Made by a program: the position numbers and the translations under genes. This document shows, piece after piece, positions 1-11,152 of a DNA stretch of 64,000 nt; position 1 is the first letter of the stretch; every line of letters starts with the position of its first letter. This DNA is from Williamsia sp. CHRR-6 (GTDB lineage: Bacteria; Actinomycetota; Actinomycetes; Mycobacteriales; Mycobacteriaceae): the NCBI RefSeq assembly GCF_018474015.1, contig NZ_JAHCSG010000003.1, positions 186,001 through 250,000 of the forward strand, written 5' to 3'. The notes beneath the pieces were generated by a model that had not been told where the DNA came from, did no database searches, and was given only the letters and a program-made list of their open reading frames with translations.

Positions 1-1629
1 CGCGGTTCGTTGCCCGATGACGACCATGTGATCACCGTCCAGGACGAAGCCGGGACCATCGTGGCCAGCTCGCACACGGTCAAGCAACTGCTGGGCCTCA
101 GTTACGAGGAACTGTTGGGGCGAAACGCCCATGAGCCGCTGTGGGCGGCGATCGACACCGACGGACAGTCGTTGCGCGGGGCCGATCACCCTCCGATGCG
201 AGCGGTCCGTGCAGGCGAGCCCGTCACCGATGAGGTGATCGGAATCTTCGGCCGGGTAGCTGATGTCGGCGGTTACATCTGGCTCAGGATCGACAGCTTT
301 CCCCTGCCCGAGCCCTTGCGCGAGCGCGGTGGCGCGGTCATCACCTGCGCCACCGAACTGGCCGGGCCCGAGGCGGATCGACTACGGCTCACGCAGTCCG
401 AGCGCATGTTCCGCGGCATCGCCGACCGTGCGCAGGAGGCGATGGGACTGCACTCACTCGACGGCACCTGGCTGTGGGCCTCCCCGGCCAGCGCGTCGGT
501 GTTGGGTCACGATCCCGCTGATCTGTTCAGCACCAACGTCTTCGACATCATCCATCCCGAGGATGTCGCGATGGCGCAAGCGCGACTGGCCGACTTGATG
601 AGGGGCAGTGGACCTCTCACCGTGGGTATCCGTATGGTTCGCCCCGACGGCAGCACGCTGTGGGCCGAGGTGATCGGGCAACTCATCCGCGACCAGAACG
701 GCGACCCTTACCAGCTGCAGTCCTCATTCCGCGACATCACCGGCCGGGTGGACGCCGAGCGCGCGCGTGACGCCGCCCTGGGGGTGTTCGAGTCGGTGAT
801 GGCCAGCTCTCCGATCGGGATGGCGTTGTGCGATCTCGACGGCACCGTTCGCACCACCAACAATGCGCTGCACGAGATCCTCCGTTGCAGCGCAGGCGAT
901 CTCATCGGACACACCCTCGTCGACCAGATCGACACCGAGCAGCGCGAGCGAGTGGCCGAACAGCGCCACGCCATCGTCACCGGACGCACCGCCAACGCCC
1001 GGTACGAAGCCCGGTTCCGGTTCGGTTCGCACGTCTTCTGGGGTGAGTCGACGGTGGTGGTGTTGCGCGACGCCGACGGGACGCCCAGCGGCGTGTTGGA
1101 GCAGGTCACCGACGTGTCGGCGCGCCGCAACGCACACGCCGAGTTGGAACGTCGTGCCACGTCCGATCCGCTGACCGGCCTGCCGAACCGCGCCCGGCTG
1201 CTGCACGATCTCGAAGCCGCTCTGGAGAACGCTCGGTCCACCGGCGAGAAGGTGGGAGTGTTGTTCATCGACGTCGATCGGTTCAAGTCGGTCAACGACA
1301 CCTGGGGCCACTCGGTGGGTGATGAGGTGTTGCGCACCGTGGCCGACCGGCTGACCACCTCGGTGATGGGACGTGGTTCGGTGATCCGTTTCGGCGGTGA
1401 CGAATTCGTGGTCGTGTGCCAGGGCCGGATCGATGCGGTGACCGCCGCGTTCGGTGCCGTGCGCCGCGCCATGAGCCGCCCGTTCATCTCCGAATCCGGC
1501 ACCGACCTGGCCGTCACGGTGAGTGTGGGCGAGGCGCTGGGGGCCACCCGCCCGGCCGAGGACCTGCTGCGTGAAGCCGATCGCACCATGTACCTGGCCA
1601 AACACGGCCGCGACCGCCCCGGCCTCTGA
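1..1629 (+). CDS. PAS-PAS-PAS-GGDEF diguanylate cyclase (5' end may lie outside the window)
   Basis: Probable cyclic-di-GMP synthase with sensory PAS domains. The reading frame is open to the first base of the window, so the N-terminus may be missing; the first in-window start codon is a TTG at 10. Three PAS-like segments are visible, at about residues 5-85, 130-250 and 260-375 counted from base 10. A GGDEF domain follows, with the intact catalytic motif RFGGDEFVVV near residues 460-468. The usual inhibitory I-site RxxD just before it reads RGSV, so product inhibition may be lost. No EAL domain follows. There are no obvious membrane segments in the visible part, so it is probably cytoplasmic. 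It converges on thiG across a tandem repeat array that begins right after the stop. The sensed signal cannot be deduced. Confidence 0.85.
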   Translation, partial: RGSLPDDDHVITVQDEAGTIVASSHTVKQLLGLSYEELLGRNAHEPLWAAIDTDGQSLRGADHPPMRAVRAGEPVTDEVIGIFGRVADVGGYIWLRIDSFPLPEPLRERGGAVITCATELAGPEADRLRLTQSERMFRGIADRAQEAMGLHSLDGTWLWASPASASVLGHDPADLFSTNVFDIIHPEDVAMAQARLADLMRGSGPLTVGIRMVRPDGSTLWAEVIGQLIRDQNGDPYQLQSSFRDITGRVDAERARDAALGVFESVMASSPIGMALCDLDGTVRTTNNALHEILRCSAGDLIGHTLVDQIDTEQRERVAEQRHAIVTGRTANARYEARFRFGSHVFWGESTVVVLRDADGTPSGVLEQVTDVSARRNAHAELERRATSDPLTGLPNRARLLHDLEAALENARSTGEKVGVLFIDVDRFKSVNDTWGHSVGDEVLRTVADRLTTSVMGRGSVIRFGGDEFVVVCQGRIDAVTAAFGAVRRAMSRPFISESGTDLAVTVSVGEALGATRPAEDLLREADRTMYLAKHGRDRPGL

Positions 1630-1630
1630 C

Positions 1631-1714
1631 GTCGATTGGGCGGAAACCCGCGTCGACTGGGCGGAAACCGGCGCCGACTGGGCGGAAACCGGCGTCGACT
1701 GGGCTGAAACCCGG
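1631..1714. repeat. Tandem array A: four 21-bp units between convergent stops
   Basis: Four contiguous units of exactly 21 bases start at 1631, 1652, 1673 and 1694. Their core reads GTCGACTGGGCGGAAACC with one or two changes per unit. The array fills the whole gap between the stop codon of the GGDEF gene (ending at 1629) and the stop of thiG (starting at 1716). The reverse complement of the core shares TTCCGCCCAGTCGAC with the array at 61711-61773. There are no unique spacers, so it is not a CRISPR. Function unknown. Confidence 0.9.
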
Positions 1715-1715
1715 T

Positions 1716-2687
<972 letters not shown>

Positions 2688-2691
<4 letters not shown>

Positions 2692-3758
2692 GTGAATCTC
2701 CTCGGGTCCAGGACGGACGCCCAGCGGTTGTCGGGGCGGCCGGACAGCAGGTCGCCGACGATCTCGGCGGTGATGGGGGACAACATGATCCCGTTGCGGC
2801 CGTGGCCGGCCGCGATGATCGTGCGGTGGTCGATGCGGCCGATCAGCGGCAGGGCGTCGGGCGTCACCGGGCGCACCCCGCCACCCACCTCAGCCACCTG
2901 ATACTCCGCCAGAGCGGGCAGCAGATCGATTGCGTCACGCAGCAGATCGGCCACACCACCTGCACGGGGTCCGATGTTGCGGCGGTCGCCTACTTCGTAC
3001 TGGGTGGCACCCACCACCACCGCATCCGGTCGGGGCACGATGTAGACCAGACGGGAACGCCAGCGCGCGCGCACCACCAACGGCAACGGGGCGGGAGCCG
3101 TCTTCGGTCGCCGCAACCGGAGTATCTCACCCTTGTCGGCCCGAACACGGTTGTGCGGCAGCATCTCTGGGGTAGCCGCACCCGCCGCGACGACCACTTG
3201 GTCGACCGGCAGTCGCCGAATGTCGGTGACACGTCCAGTCCGCGTCTGCACACCTGCGGCGGCGACGGCAACGGTCAATGCCCGCAGCAGTGCCCGATTG
3301 TCCACTGCGCCTTCACCGACGGCCAGTCGTCCCCGCCGCACCGAACTGCCCAGACCGGGAGCGATCGATCGGATCTCTCTGCTGCTCAACGGTTTCAGTC
3401 CGCAGCCCTGGGTGTTCAAATAGGTCTCGACGCCGGTGAGGTAGCCGGCGTCTGCGCTGTCGGCAGCCACCAGCAGGGTGTCGGTGGCCACCATCACCGA
3501 CGGATCGCCGAGGTCGACGATGACCTGTGGCCAACGTTGGGCAGCAGCACGGGAGAAGGCCAACAACTGATCTTCGCCTGGGCGAGCTTCAGCCAGACAA
3601 CCCAGCATCCCGCCCGCCACAGCCGAGGCGGGGTCGGTGTCAGGATCGCGGTAGACCGTTGTCGTCCAGCCGAGCGCAGCCGCGCGCCACGCGACCATCA
3701 GACCCACCACACCGGCGCCGATCACCGCGAGCGTGCCAGGGGCAGCATCGGTGGTCAT
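2688..3758 (-). CDS. thiO: Glycine oxidase ThiO
   Basis: FAD-dependent oxidase of the DAO family that oxidises glycine to the imine used by ThiG. This is the aerobic alternative to ThiH. The 356-residue protein starts with the dinucleotide-binding motif [16 protein letters not shown] near residues 12-27. A C-terminal segment reads [17 protein letters not shown], followed by [13 protein letters not shown], both typical of DAO-family FAD contacts. It is the first gene of thiO-thiS-thiG. A strong Shine-Dalgarno (AAGGAGGTG) lies just before the ATG and sits at the 3' edge of the TPP aptamer, so translation is probably controlled by thiamine pyrophosphate. Confidence 0.95.
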
Positions 3759-3765
3759 CGAACAC

Positions 3766-3858
3766 CTCCTTCCTGCACCGGCATTACCCGGATCAGGTTC
3801 GACGGTCAGCGGCAGTCGGCCGCGATCTCAGCCCGACTCGTCCCTCGGGCTCCCGTGT
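3766..3858 (-). promoter_or_regulatory. TPP riboswitch (THI element) upstream of thiO
   Basis: Read on the minus strand, this segment contains the THI-box landmarks in order: GGGAGCCC, GGGCTGAGA, GAACCTGATCCGGGTAAT and GCCGGTGCAGGA. The Shine-Dalgarno of thiO directly follows, so ligand binding probably hides the ribosome-binding site. A minus-strand TAGGCT at 3876-3871 is a plausible -10 hexamer for the transcript. The divergent gene thiE is not downstream of the element. Confidence 0.95.
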
Positions 3859-3904
3859 GGTTGGTTTCAAGCCTACGGCGTGTGTGTTCGCTACGGTCGG
3901 CGGA

Positions 3905-4585
3905 GTGGAGCCCCGTGAACGCCTGACCGATGCCCGCCTTTATCTGTGCACCGATGCGCGCCGCGAGCGGGGCGATCTGATCGATTTCATCGACGCCGCC
4001 GTGCGCGGCGGGGTGGACATCGTGCAGCTGCGCGACAAGGGATCGGTTGGCGAGCAGCAGTTCGGCGTGTTGGAGGCGGCCGCCGAGCTGGATCTGCTGG
4101 CGGCGATCGGTGAGGTGACCAGACGTCACGGGGCGTTGCTTGCGGTCAACGACCGCGCCGACATCGCCGCGGCGTCCGGTGCCGACGTGCTGCATCTGGG
4201 GCAGGACGACCTGCCCCCCGCCGCTGCGCGCACGATCGTTGGCCCCGGCGTGGTCATCGGGCGCTCCACCCACGATCCCGACCAGGCCCACGCCGCCGAC
4301 GCCGACCCGGATCTGGACTACTTCTGTACCGGACCGGTGTGGGCCACCCCGACCAAACCGGGTCGCCCCGCAGCAGGTCTGGAGTTGGTGCGGAGCAGCT
4401 CAGCACGCCCGAACCGACTGCCCTGGTTTGCGATCGGAGGGATCGACGACCAGCGGCTGCCCGAGGTTCTCGCCGCCGGTGCGCGGCGGATCGTGGTGGT
4501 CCGCGCGATCACCGCGGCCGCCGACCCCGAATCTGCAGCCGCCGCCCTGCGGAGGGCGGTCGTCAGCGCGGTTCGCACGGCCTGA
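3905..4585 (+). CDS. thiE: Thiamine-phosphate synthase ThiE
   Basis: Joins HMP pyrophosphate and thiazole phosphate to give thiamine phosphate. The 226 residues contain [62 protein letters not shown] and WFAIGGI, which are the ThiE substrate-binding blocks. The GTG at 3905 is chosen because homologous N-termini begin near here; the frame stays open about 126 codons upstream but those codons run through the riboswitch antisense. There is no Shine-Dalgarno. TACGGT at 3893-3898 is a possible -10 that would make the mRNA leaderless. The last codons of the gene are already part of the repeat array that follows. Confidence 0.95.
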   Translation: MEPRERLTDARLYLCTDARRERGDLIDFIDAAVRGGVDIVQLRDKGSVGEQQFGVLEAAAELDLLAAIGEVTRRHGALLAVNDRADIAAASGADVLHLGQDDLPPAAARTIVGPGVVIGRSTHDPDQAHAADADPDLDYFCTGPVWATPTKPGRPAAGLELVRSSSARPNRLPWFAIGGIDDQRLPEVLAAGARRIVVVRAITAAADPESAAAALRRAVVSAVRTA

Positions 4586-4786
4586 CCTCGCTCGCACGGC
4601 CAGGCCCCGTTCGCACGGCCAGGCCAAGTTCGCACGGCCCGACCCCGTTCGCACGGCCAGGCCCCGTTCGCACGGCGCATGCGGCGTGCGAACGGCACCC
4701 AACCGTGCGAACAACACCTCACCGTGCGACAGACGCGCAACCGTGCGAACGGCACCCAACCGTGCGAACAACACCTCACAGTGCGA
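4572..4786. repeat. Inverted tandem array B: 6 + 6 units with 19-bp period
   Basis: Six units with core TTCGCACGG start at 4572, 4591, 4610, 4629, 4648 and 4667. Six units of the reverse-complement core CGTGCGA then start at 4685, 4704, 4723, 4742, 4761 and 4780. Every step within each half is 19 bases. The first unit overlaps the end of thiE, whose last residues AVRTA are encoded by it. The two halves can fold on each other as a long hairpin in RNA. Function unknown; it could terminate thiE transcription. Confidence 0.9.
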
Positions 4787-4862
4787 CGACCACCTGCCGA
4801 CATCAGACGTGACGGGCGACTCCTTGCCCGCAGGCCCGGGCACGTCGTATCGTCGACGCATC

Positions 4863-4904
4863 ATGAAGCGCATTCTCGTAGTACGCCGCCGCAGCGGGGT
4901 CTGA
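4863..4904 (+). CDS. Leader peptide MKRILVVRRRSGV (branched-chain amino acid type)
   Basis: A 13-codon open frame, MKRILVVRRRSGV, with four consecutive branched-chain codons (Ile-Leu-Val-Val). It lies 80 bases before a gene for a free-standing LeuA regulatory domain. A promoter-like pair TTGCCC (4824-4829) and TATCGT (4848-4853), spaced 18 bases, would start transcription only a few bases before the ATG. The end of the peptide gene forms one arm of a strong hairpin. This arrangement is that of an amino acid attenuator; the peptide itself is inferred and has no homology evidence here. Confidence 0.65.
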   Translation: MKRILVVRRRSGV

Positions 4905-4983
4905 ACCGACCGACCCCCCGCTGCGGGTCGTCGCGCGCGCTGGCGCTGTTGGTCCCCCTTTTTGGCCGGAAGAACCATCCATC
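4889..4983 (+). promoter_or_regulatory. Attenuator-like leader RNA before the LeuA-domain gene
   Basis: CCGCAGCGGGGTC (4889-4901), which overlaps the last codons of the leader peptide, can pair with GACCCCCCGCTGCGG (4912-4926) with a two-base bulge. A pyrimidine run with five Ts (4959-4963) follows about 30 bases later, just before the Shine-Dalgarno region of the next gene. Ribosome position on the Ile-Leu-Val-Val codons would decide whether the first arm is free. Whether control is on termination or on translation start cannot be told by eye. Confidence 0.55.
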
Positions 4984-5439
4984 ATGAACACCCTGCTCGA
5001 ATCCGCACCGCCGCGCGCTGCCGCCGGCGATTGCCCCATCTCCCTGCCGCGTGACCTGCGCAGGGACGCCCAACGCATGGGCTGGGCGGCGTTCACCGCC
5101 CACTACGGCGACACCCGCACACTGCGACTTGGCAGTTGGGATGCCAGCGTCGCCCGCAGCGACCATTTCGACTACCGCGCCACCATCGGGCTGGGTGCCC
5201 GCATCGTGTCGATGCAGGCCTCGGCGTTGGGCCCGCTGGCTGCGGCCACCGCGATGCTGCACGACCTGGGTGCATCGACCGAGATCATCCGCGTCTTCCA
5301 GACCCGACTGGATGGTCAGACGGTTGCGCTGGTCGAAGCCGAGCGAGACCGTCGACGTCACTGGGGCATGGGCATCGACGCCGATCCACACAGGGCCGGG
5401 GTCGCCGCACTGGTCGCTGCCACCGACAAGCTGCTCTGA
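4984..5439 (+). CDS. Free-standing LeuA-type regulatory (dimer) domain protein
   Basis: A 151-residue protein resembling the C-terminal allosteric domain of 2-isopropylmalate/homocitrate synthases, without the catalytic TIM barrel. Features include YRATIGLGARIVSMQASALGP (positions 59-79; key parts are DYRA, GLGAR and the small-residue turn ASALGP), then a second half containing ATAMLHDLGASTEIIRVFQT and a final VAALVAATDKLL helix. It could bind leucine or another branched-chain acid, modulate LeuA in trans, or have an unrelated role. The upstream Ile/Leu/Val leader peptide supports a branched-chain link. The start ATG has only a modest purine-rich site (GGAAGAA). The assignment rests on pattern recognition of the domain. 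Confidence 0.7.
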   Translation: MNTLLESAPPRAAAGDCPISLPRDLRRDAQRMGWAAFTAHYGDTRTLRLGSWDASVARSDHFDYRATIGLGARIVSMQASALGPLAAATAMLHDLGASTEIIRVFQTRLDGQTVALVEAERDRRRHWGMGIDADPHRAGVAALVAATDKLL

Positions 5440-5470
5440 TCGCTTCCCGACCCTCACTCGCCGCAGGCGG

Positions 5471-5938
5471 TCACCTGTCGAGATGGTCGCGGAGCGTCGG
5501 CCACGCCTTGGCGAAGGCCGGATGCAGCGGCAGATCGTCCACCTGATGCTCTGGTACCCAACGTAATTCGGCCGACTCATTGTTGGCCACGGTGTCCAGG
5601 AGATCGTCCGCCTCGGCGATCACCGTGTGATACGTCCACCCGCTGACCGCTCGATGAGTCTCCACCGCCGCGCGTACCTGCACTTCTTCGGAGGAGATCC
5701 CGGTCTCCTCGTCGGCCTCCCGCAGTGCGGTGTCCTCGGGGGTCTCGTGGGAATCGCGCGCGCCGCCAGGGATCCCCCAGGTTCCACCCTGGTGGCTCCA
5801 CGCGGCCCGATGCTGCAACAGCACCCCACGCGATCCGTCGCCCATCGGCGCGTACAGGAGCAACCCCGCTGCGCCGTGCAACCCCCAGTACCGCGACCCG
5901 TCGGGGTCGAAGACCCAGCCGTCACCGTCTCCACGCAT
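5471..5938 (-). CDS. mutT3: Nudix hydrolase, MutT3-like
   Basis: A 155-residue Nudix protein that probably cleaves oxidised or other nucleoside di/triphosphates. The Nudix box is complete: G-x5-E-x7-REUxEExGU appears as GGARDSHETPEDTALREA followed by DEETGI. The frame extends 72 codons upstream of the chosen ATG, but homologues begin with a RGDGDGW segment, and MRGDGDGW starts at 5938. It is the expected gene between thiE and glnX in mycobacterial order. It is divergent from glnX across 166 bases. Substrate preference cannot be read from the sequence. Confidence 0.88.
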   Translation of the reverse strand: MRGDGDGWVFDPDGSRYWGLHGAAGLLLYAPMGDGSRGVLLQHRAAWSHQGGTWGIPGGARDSHETPEDTALREADEETGISSEEVQVRAAVETHRAVSGWTYHTVIAEADDLLDTVANNESAELRWVPEHQVDDLPLHPAFAKAWPTLRDHLDR

Positions 5939-5998
5939 TGCCGGGCCCTCCTGTTCTGGTCTCCACTCCACCCTGCCACGGCGGCCCCACCCGGGCGT

Positions 5999-6031
5999 GT
6001 CCGGTTGTGATGATGTGCGGGCGAACCGGAC
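5999..6031. promoter_or_regulatory. Inverted repeat in the mutT3/glnX divergent promoter region
   Basis: GTCCGGTT (5999-6006) and AACCGGAC (6024-6031) are perfect complements separated by 17 bases. A direct repeat ATGTGCGGG also occurs at 6013 and again at 6039. A -10-like TAGAGT lies at 6050-6055 in front of glnX. The inverted repeat would sit at or just before the -35 region and may bind a regulator. Confidence 0.4.
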
Positions 6032-6104
6032 AGACCACATGTGCGGGATTAGAGTCGAGGGGCACCTCACAACACCCACGCTCGACGAGCGGGAAGGATC
6101 CAGT

Positions 6105-7553
6105 GTGACCGGCGATGCAGCGACTCTGCGGTCCCGGCTCACTCGTGGCACCACGCCCCTGGCCGAGCAGTCGTCCGTCGGGGATCGACGAGGTCTCTCC
6201 GCCCGCGGTGCGCGCCGCGAACTGCTGGAGCTCTACCGCGAACAGAACCAGTCCTCTCAGTCGCCGTCACCGTTCAAGTCGTTGCGCGAGCTGGCCGGGA
6301 CCAGCCCGGGGCGGTTGTTCATCATCGCTGCCGTCCTGTTGATCGGGGGCATCGGCGCCGGATGGTACTCGGCCACCGCACTGGACAACCGCACCAGCGC
6401 GTTACGGCAGACCATCTCCGACACCGAGCCGATCGCCGAGTCGTCGCAGATCCTCTACGCCAACCTCTCCATCGCCGACGCCTCAGCCAACGCCGCGTTC
6501 ATCTCCGGCGGGCTGGAACCGGCCAGTCTGCGCGAGCGTTATGCCTCGGCCATCGCCACGGCCTCACAGGCGCTGATCCAGGCGGCTGCGGGCACCACCA
6601 AGGAGAACGTGGTGGTGCGCACCGACCTCAACGCACTGGCCGAACGGCTGCCGGTCTACACCGGGCTGATCGAGTCCGCACGCACCAACAACCGCCTGGG
6701 CAACCCGGTGGGGTCGGCGTATCTCGGCGAGGCGTCTGATCTGATGCAGACCACCATTCTGCCTGCGGCTCAACGTCTTTACACTGCGCGGTCATCAGCC
6801 ATCAGCGACCCACAGAACAGGTTCACCAACCCGCCGTGGGGCGTCTACGCCGCGCTCGGGGTGCTGTTGGCGGCGCTGCTGGGTGCCGACTTCTACGTGG
6901 CCCGGCGCACCAACCGCAAGATCAACCTGGGGCTGCTGCTCGGATCGGTGGCCATCGTCGTGGCGCTGGTGTGGGTGCTGGTGGGCAGCCTGTTGTCGGT
7001 GTCGGCCACCAAAAGTGCCGAGACGCAGGGGGCACGCCCGCTGCGTGAGCTCACCTCGGCGCGCATCCTCGTCCAGCAGGCGCGGTCGGTGGAGACCCTG
7101 TCGATCGCCCGCCGCGGCGATCAGGACAAGTTGCAGCAGCAGTTCGTCGACGCCAGTCGGCAGGTGCGCGCCATCTTGGAGGCCTACGACCGGGCGGCAG
7201 GCAACGACTCGGGACCACGTGACGCCCAGCGCCCGGTGCAGGCGGCCATCGGCGCTCTCAACGCCTGGGACGACGCGCATGCGGCGACCGTCGAGCGGTC
7301 CGACGCCGGCGACTACTCCGGGGCCACCGCGCTGGCCGTGGGCAACACCCCCGACGGATCAGCACGGGCCTACGCCACCCTCGACACCGCTCTGACCAAG
7401 GCGATCACCGCCACCCGCACCCGATTCCGCGACGAGATCAACACCGCGCGGGTGGTCATCGGGTTCGCGGGCTCGGGCGTGTTGGCACTCGGAGTGCTGG
7501 CCGCAACGGCCAGCGTGGTCGGGCTGGTCCCGCGCATCCGGGAGTACCGATGA
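6105..7553 (+). CDS. glnX: Membrane sensor GlnX
   Basis: Membrane partner of GlnH and PknG in sensing external aspartate/glutamate; in mycobacteria GlnX passes the signal to PknG across the membrane. The 482-residue protein has a polar N-terminus of about 65 residues and a first membrane segment (LFIIAAVLLIGGIGAGWY). A helical external domain follows, then two close membrane segments near residues 245 and 275, a second external helical domain, and a last segment near the C-terminus (VVIGFAGSGVLALGVLAATA). The GTG start is preceded by GGGAAGGA at 6091. The frame is open further upstream but has no better site. The ATGA overlap with glnH and the tight spacing to pknG indicate one operon. Confidence 0.9.
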   Translation: MTGDAATLRSRLTRGTTPLAEQSSVGDRRGLSARGARRELLELYREQNQSSQSPSPFKSLRELAGTSPGRLFIIAAVLLIGGIGAGWYSATALDNRTSALRQTISDTEPIAESSQILYANLSIADASANAAFISGGLEPASLRERYASAIATASQALIQAAAGTTKENVVVRTDLNALAERLPVYTGLIESARTNNRLGNPVGSAYLGEASDLMQTTILPAAQRLYTARSSAISDPQNRFTNPPWGVYAALGVLLAALLGADFYVARRTNRKINLGLLLGSVAIVVALVWVLVGSLLSVSATKSAETQGARPLRELTSARILVQQARSVETLSIARRGDQDKLQQQFVDASRQVRAILEAYDRAAGNDSGPRDAQRPVQAAIGALNAWDDAHAATVERSDAGDYSGATALAVGNTPDGSARAYATLDTALTKAITATRTRFRDEINTARVVIGFAGSGVLALGVLAATASVVGLVPRIREYR

Positions 7554-8524
7554 GTCGTCGGACGGTGTTCGTGCTGCTGCTGGCCGTGCTCGCGGTGGGC
7601 GTATCCGGCTGCCTGCGCGTCCCGGCCCCGCCGGACAACCCGCCGTCGGCCAGCGCGACGATGCCGACGCCGCCGGGATTGCAGGCCGACGCTCCGCGCG
7701 AACCGGTGCCCAACGAGGAGTCATGCGAGACGGGCAGCCTGCGCCCTGGGCCCATGCCGCAGGTGGGCAGGATGCCGCCGGGGTCGACGATGGCCACCAT
7801 CTTCGCGCGCGGCCGACTGATCGTGGGGGTGGACGTCGGGTCCAACCTGTTCAGTTTCCGCGACCCCATCAGCGGCAACATCCAGGGTTTCGACGTCGAC
7901 ATCGCCAGGACCATCTCCACGGCGATCTTCGGCGAGCCCGACCGCATCGAGTTCCGCATCCTGTCCTCCGACGAGCGGATCAGCGCGTTGCAGACCAACC
8001 AGGTCGACCTGGTGGTCAAGACCTTGAGCATCACCTGTGACCGCCTGCGCGACATCGCCTTCTCGACGGTGTACTACGAAGCCTCACAACGGATTCTGGC
8101 GTTGCGGAGTTCGCGTATCAACGACGCGACCGATCTGCGCAACCGGCGGGTGTGCGCGGCGCGCGGCACCACGTCGATCGGCCGTCTGCAGCAGCGGGTG
8201 CCCAGCGTGCGGGTGTCGACGGTGTCGACGTGGGCCGATTGCCTGGTGGTGTTGCAGCAGGGCGGGGTGGACGCGGTGTCGACCGACGACGCGATCCTGG
8301 CCGGTCTGGCCACCCAGGACCCCTACGTCCACGTGGTGGGGGCCAGCCTCGGCGACGAGCCCTATGGCATCGGCATCAACAAGCAATCCGAGGATCTGGT
8401 GCGCTTCGTCAACGGGGTGCTCGAACAGATCCGTAACGACGGGACCTGGGCGGAGATATACAACAGGTGGCTCTCGGTCCTCGGACCTCGCTACTACCCG
8501 CCGCAACCGACCTATCGGGACTGA
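7550..8524 (+). CDS. glnH: Lipoprotein GlnH, family 3 amino acid-binding protein
   Basis: Extracytoplasmic solute-binding protein that captures aspartate/glutamate-type amino acids and presents them to GlnX. The 324-residue protein has a lipoprotein signal: VFVLLLAVLAVGVSGC, with the lipobox Cys near residue 22. A Pro-rich linker follows. Then come the family 3 landmarks GRLIVGVDVGSNLFSFRD, GFDVDIARTI, LQTNQVDLVVKT and VCAARGTTS. No ABC permease or ATPase genes accompany it, which fits a sensing rather than transport role. The start overlaps the glnX stop by 4 bases, and pknG follows within 12 bases. Confidence 0.93.
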   Translation: MSRRTVFVLLLAVLAVGVSGCLRVPAPPDNPPSASATMPTPPGLQADAPREPVPNEESCETGSLRPGPMPQVGRMPPGSTMATIFARGRLIVGVDVGSNLFSFRDPISGNIQGFDVDIARTISTAIFGEPDRIEFRILSSDERISALQTNQVDLVVKTLSITCDRLRDIAFSTVYYEASQRILALRSSRINDATDLRNRRVCAARGTTSIGRLQQRVPSVRVSTVSTWADCLVVLQQGGVDAVSTDDAILAGLATQDPYVHVVGASLGDEPYGIGINKQSEDLVRFVNGVLEQIRNDGTWAEIYNRWLSVLGPRYYPPQPTYRD

Positions 8525-10972
<2,448 letters not shown>

Positions 10973-10984
10973 GGCTGCCGCAAT

Positions 10985-11152
10985 CACCCGTCGACCGTGC
11001 CGATATCACCCGTCGACCGTGCGGCATCCGTGCCTTAGGGTGACATTTCGGCACGGTCGACGCGGTATTTCGGCACGCTCAACGCCTTACTTCGGCACGG
11101 TCGACGCGGTATTTCGGCACGCTCAACGCCTTACTTCGGCACGGTCGACGCC
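10985..11152. repeat. Inverted tandem array C: 2 + 5 units, 22-bp period
   Basis: Two units with CACCCGTCGACCGTGC lie near 10985 and 11008. Five units of opposite sense starting TTCGGCACG follow at 11047, 11069, 11091, 11113 and 11135, each 22 bases long. Units alternate between two variants, giving a 44-base higher-order repeat. The array ends at the stop codon of the convergent glycosyltransferase gene and starts 12 bases after the pknG stop. The two orientations can pair in RNA. Function unknown; bidirectional termination is possible. Confidence 0.9.

Noticed and set aside
2802-3926. 374-codon plus-strand frame opposite thiO
   Set aside because: It is antisense to thiO and runs through the riboswitch. 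No recognisable protein pattern.
4572-4786. CRISPR array
   Set aside because: Units are 19 bases and directly adjacent, without unique spacers, and they change orientation in the middle. No cas genes are present in the window. The same holds for the arrays at 1631, 10985 and 61711.
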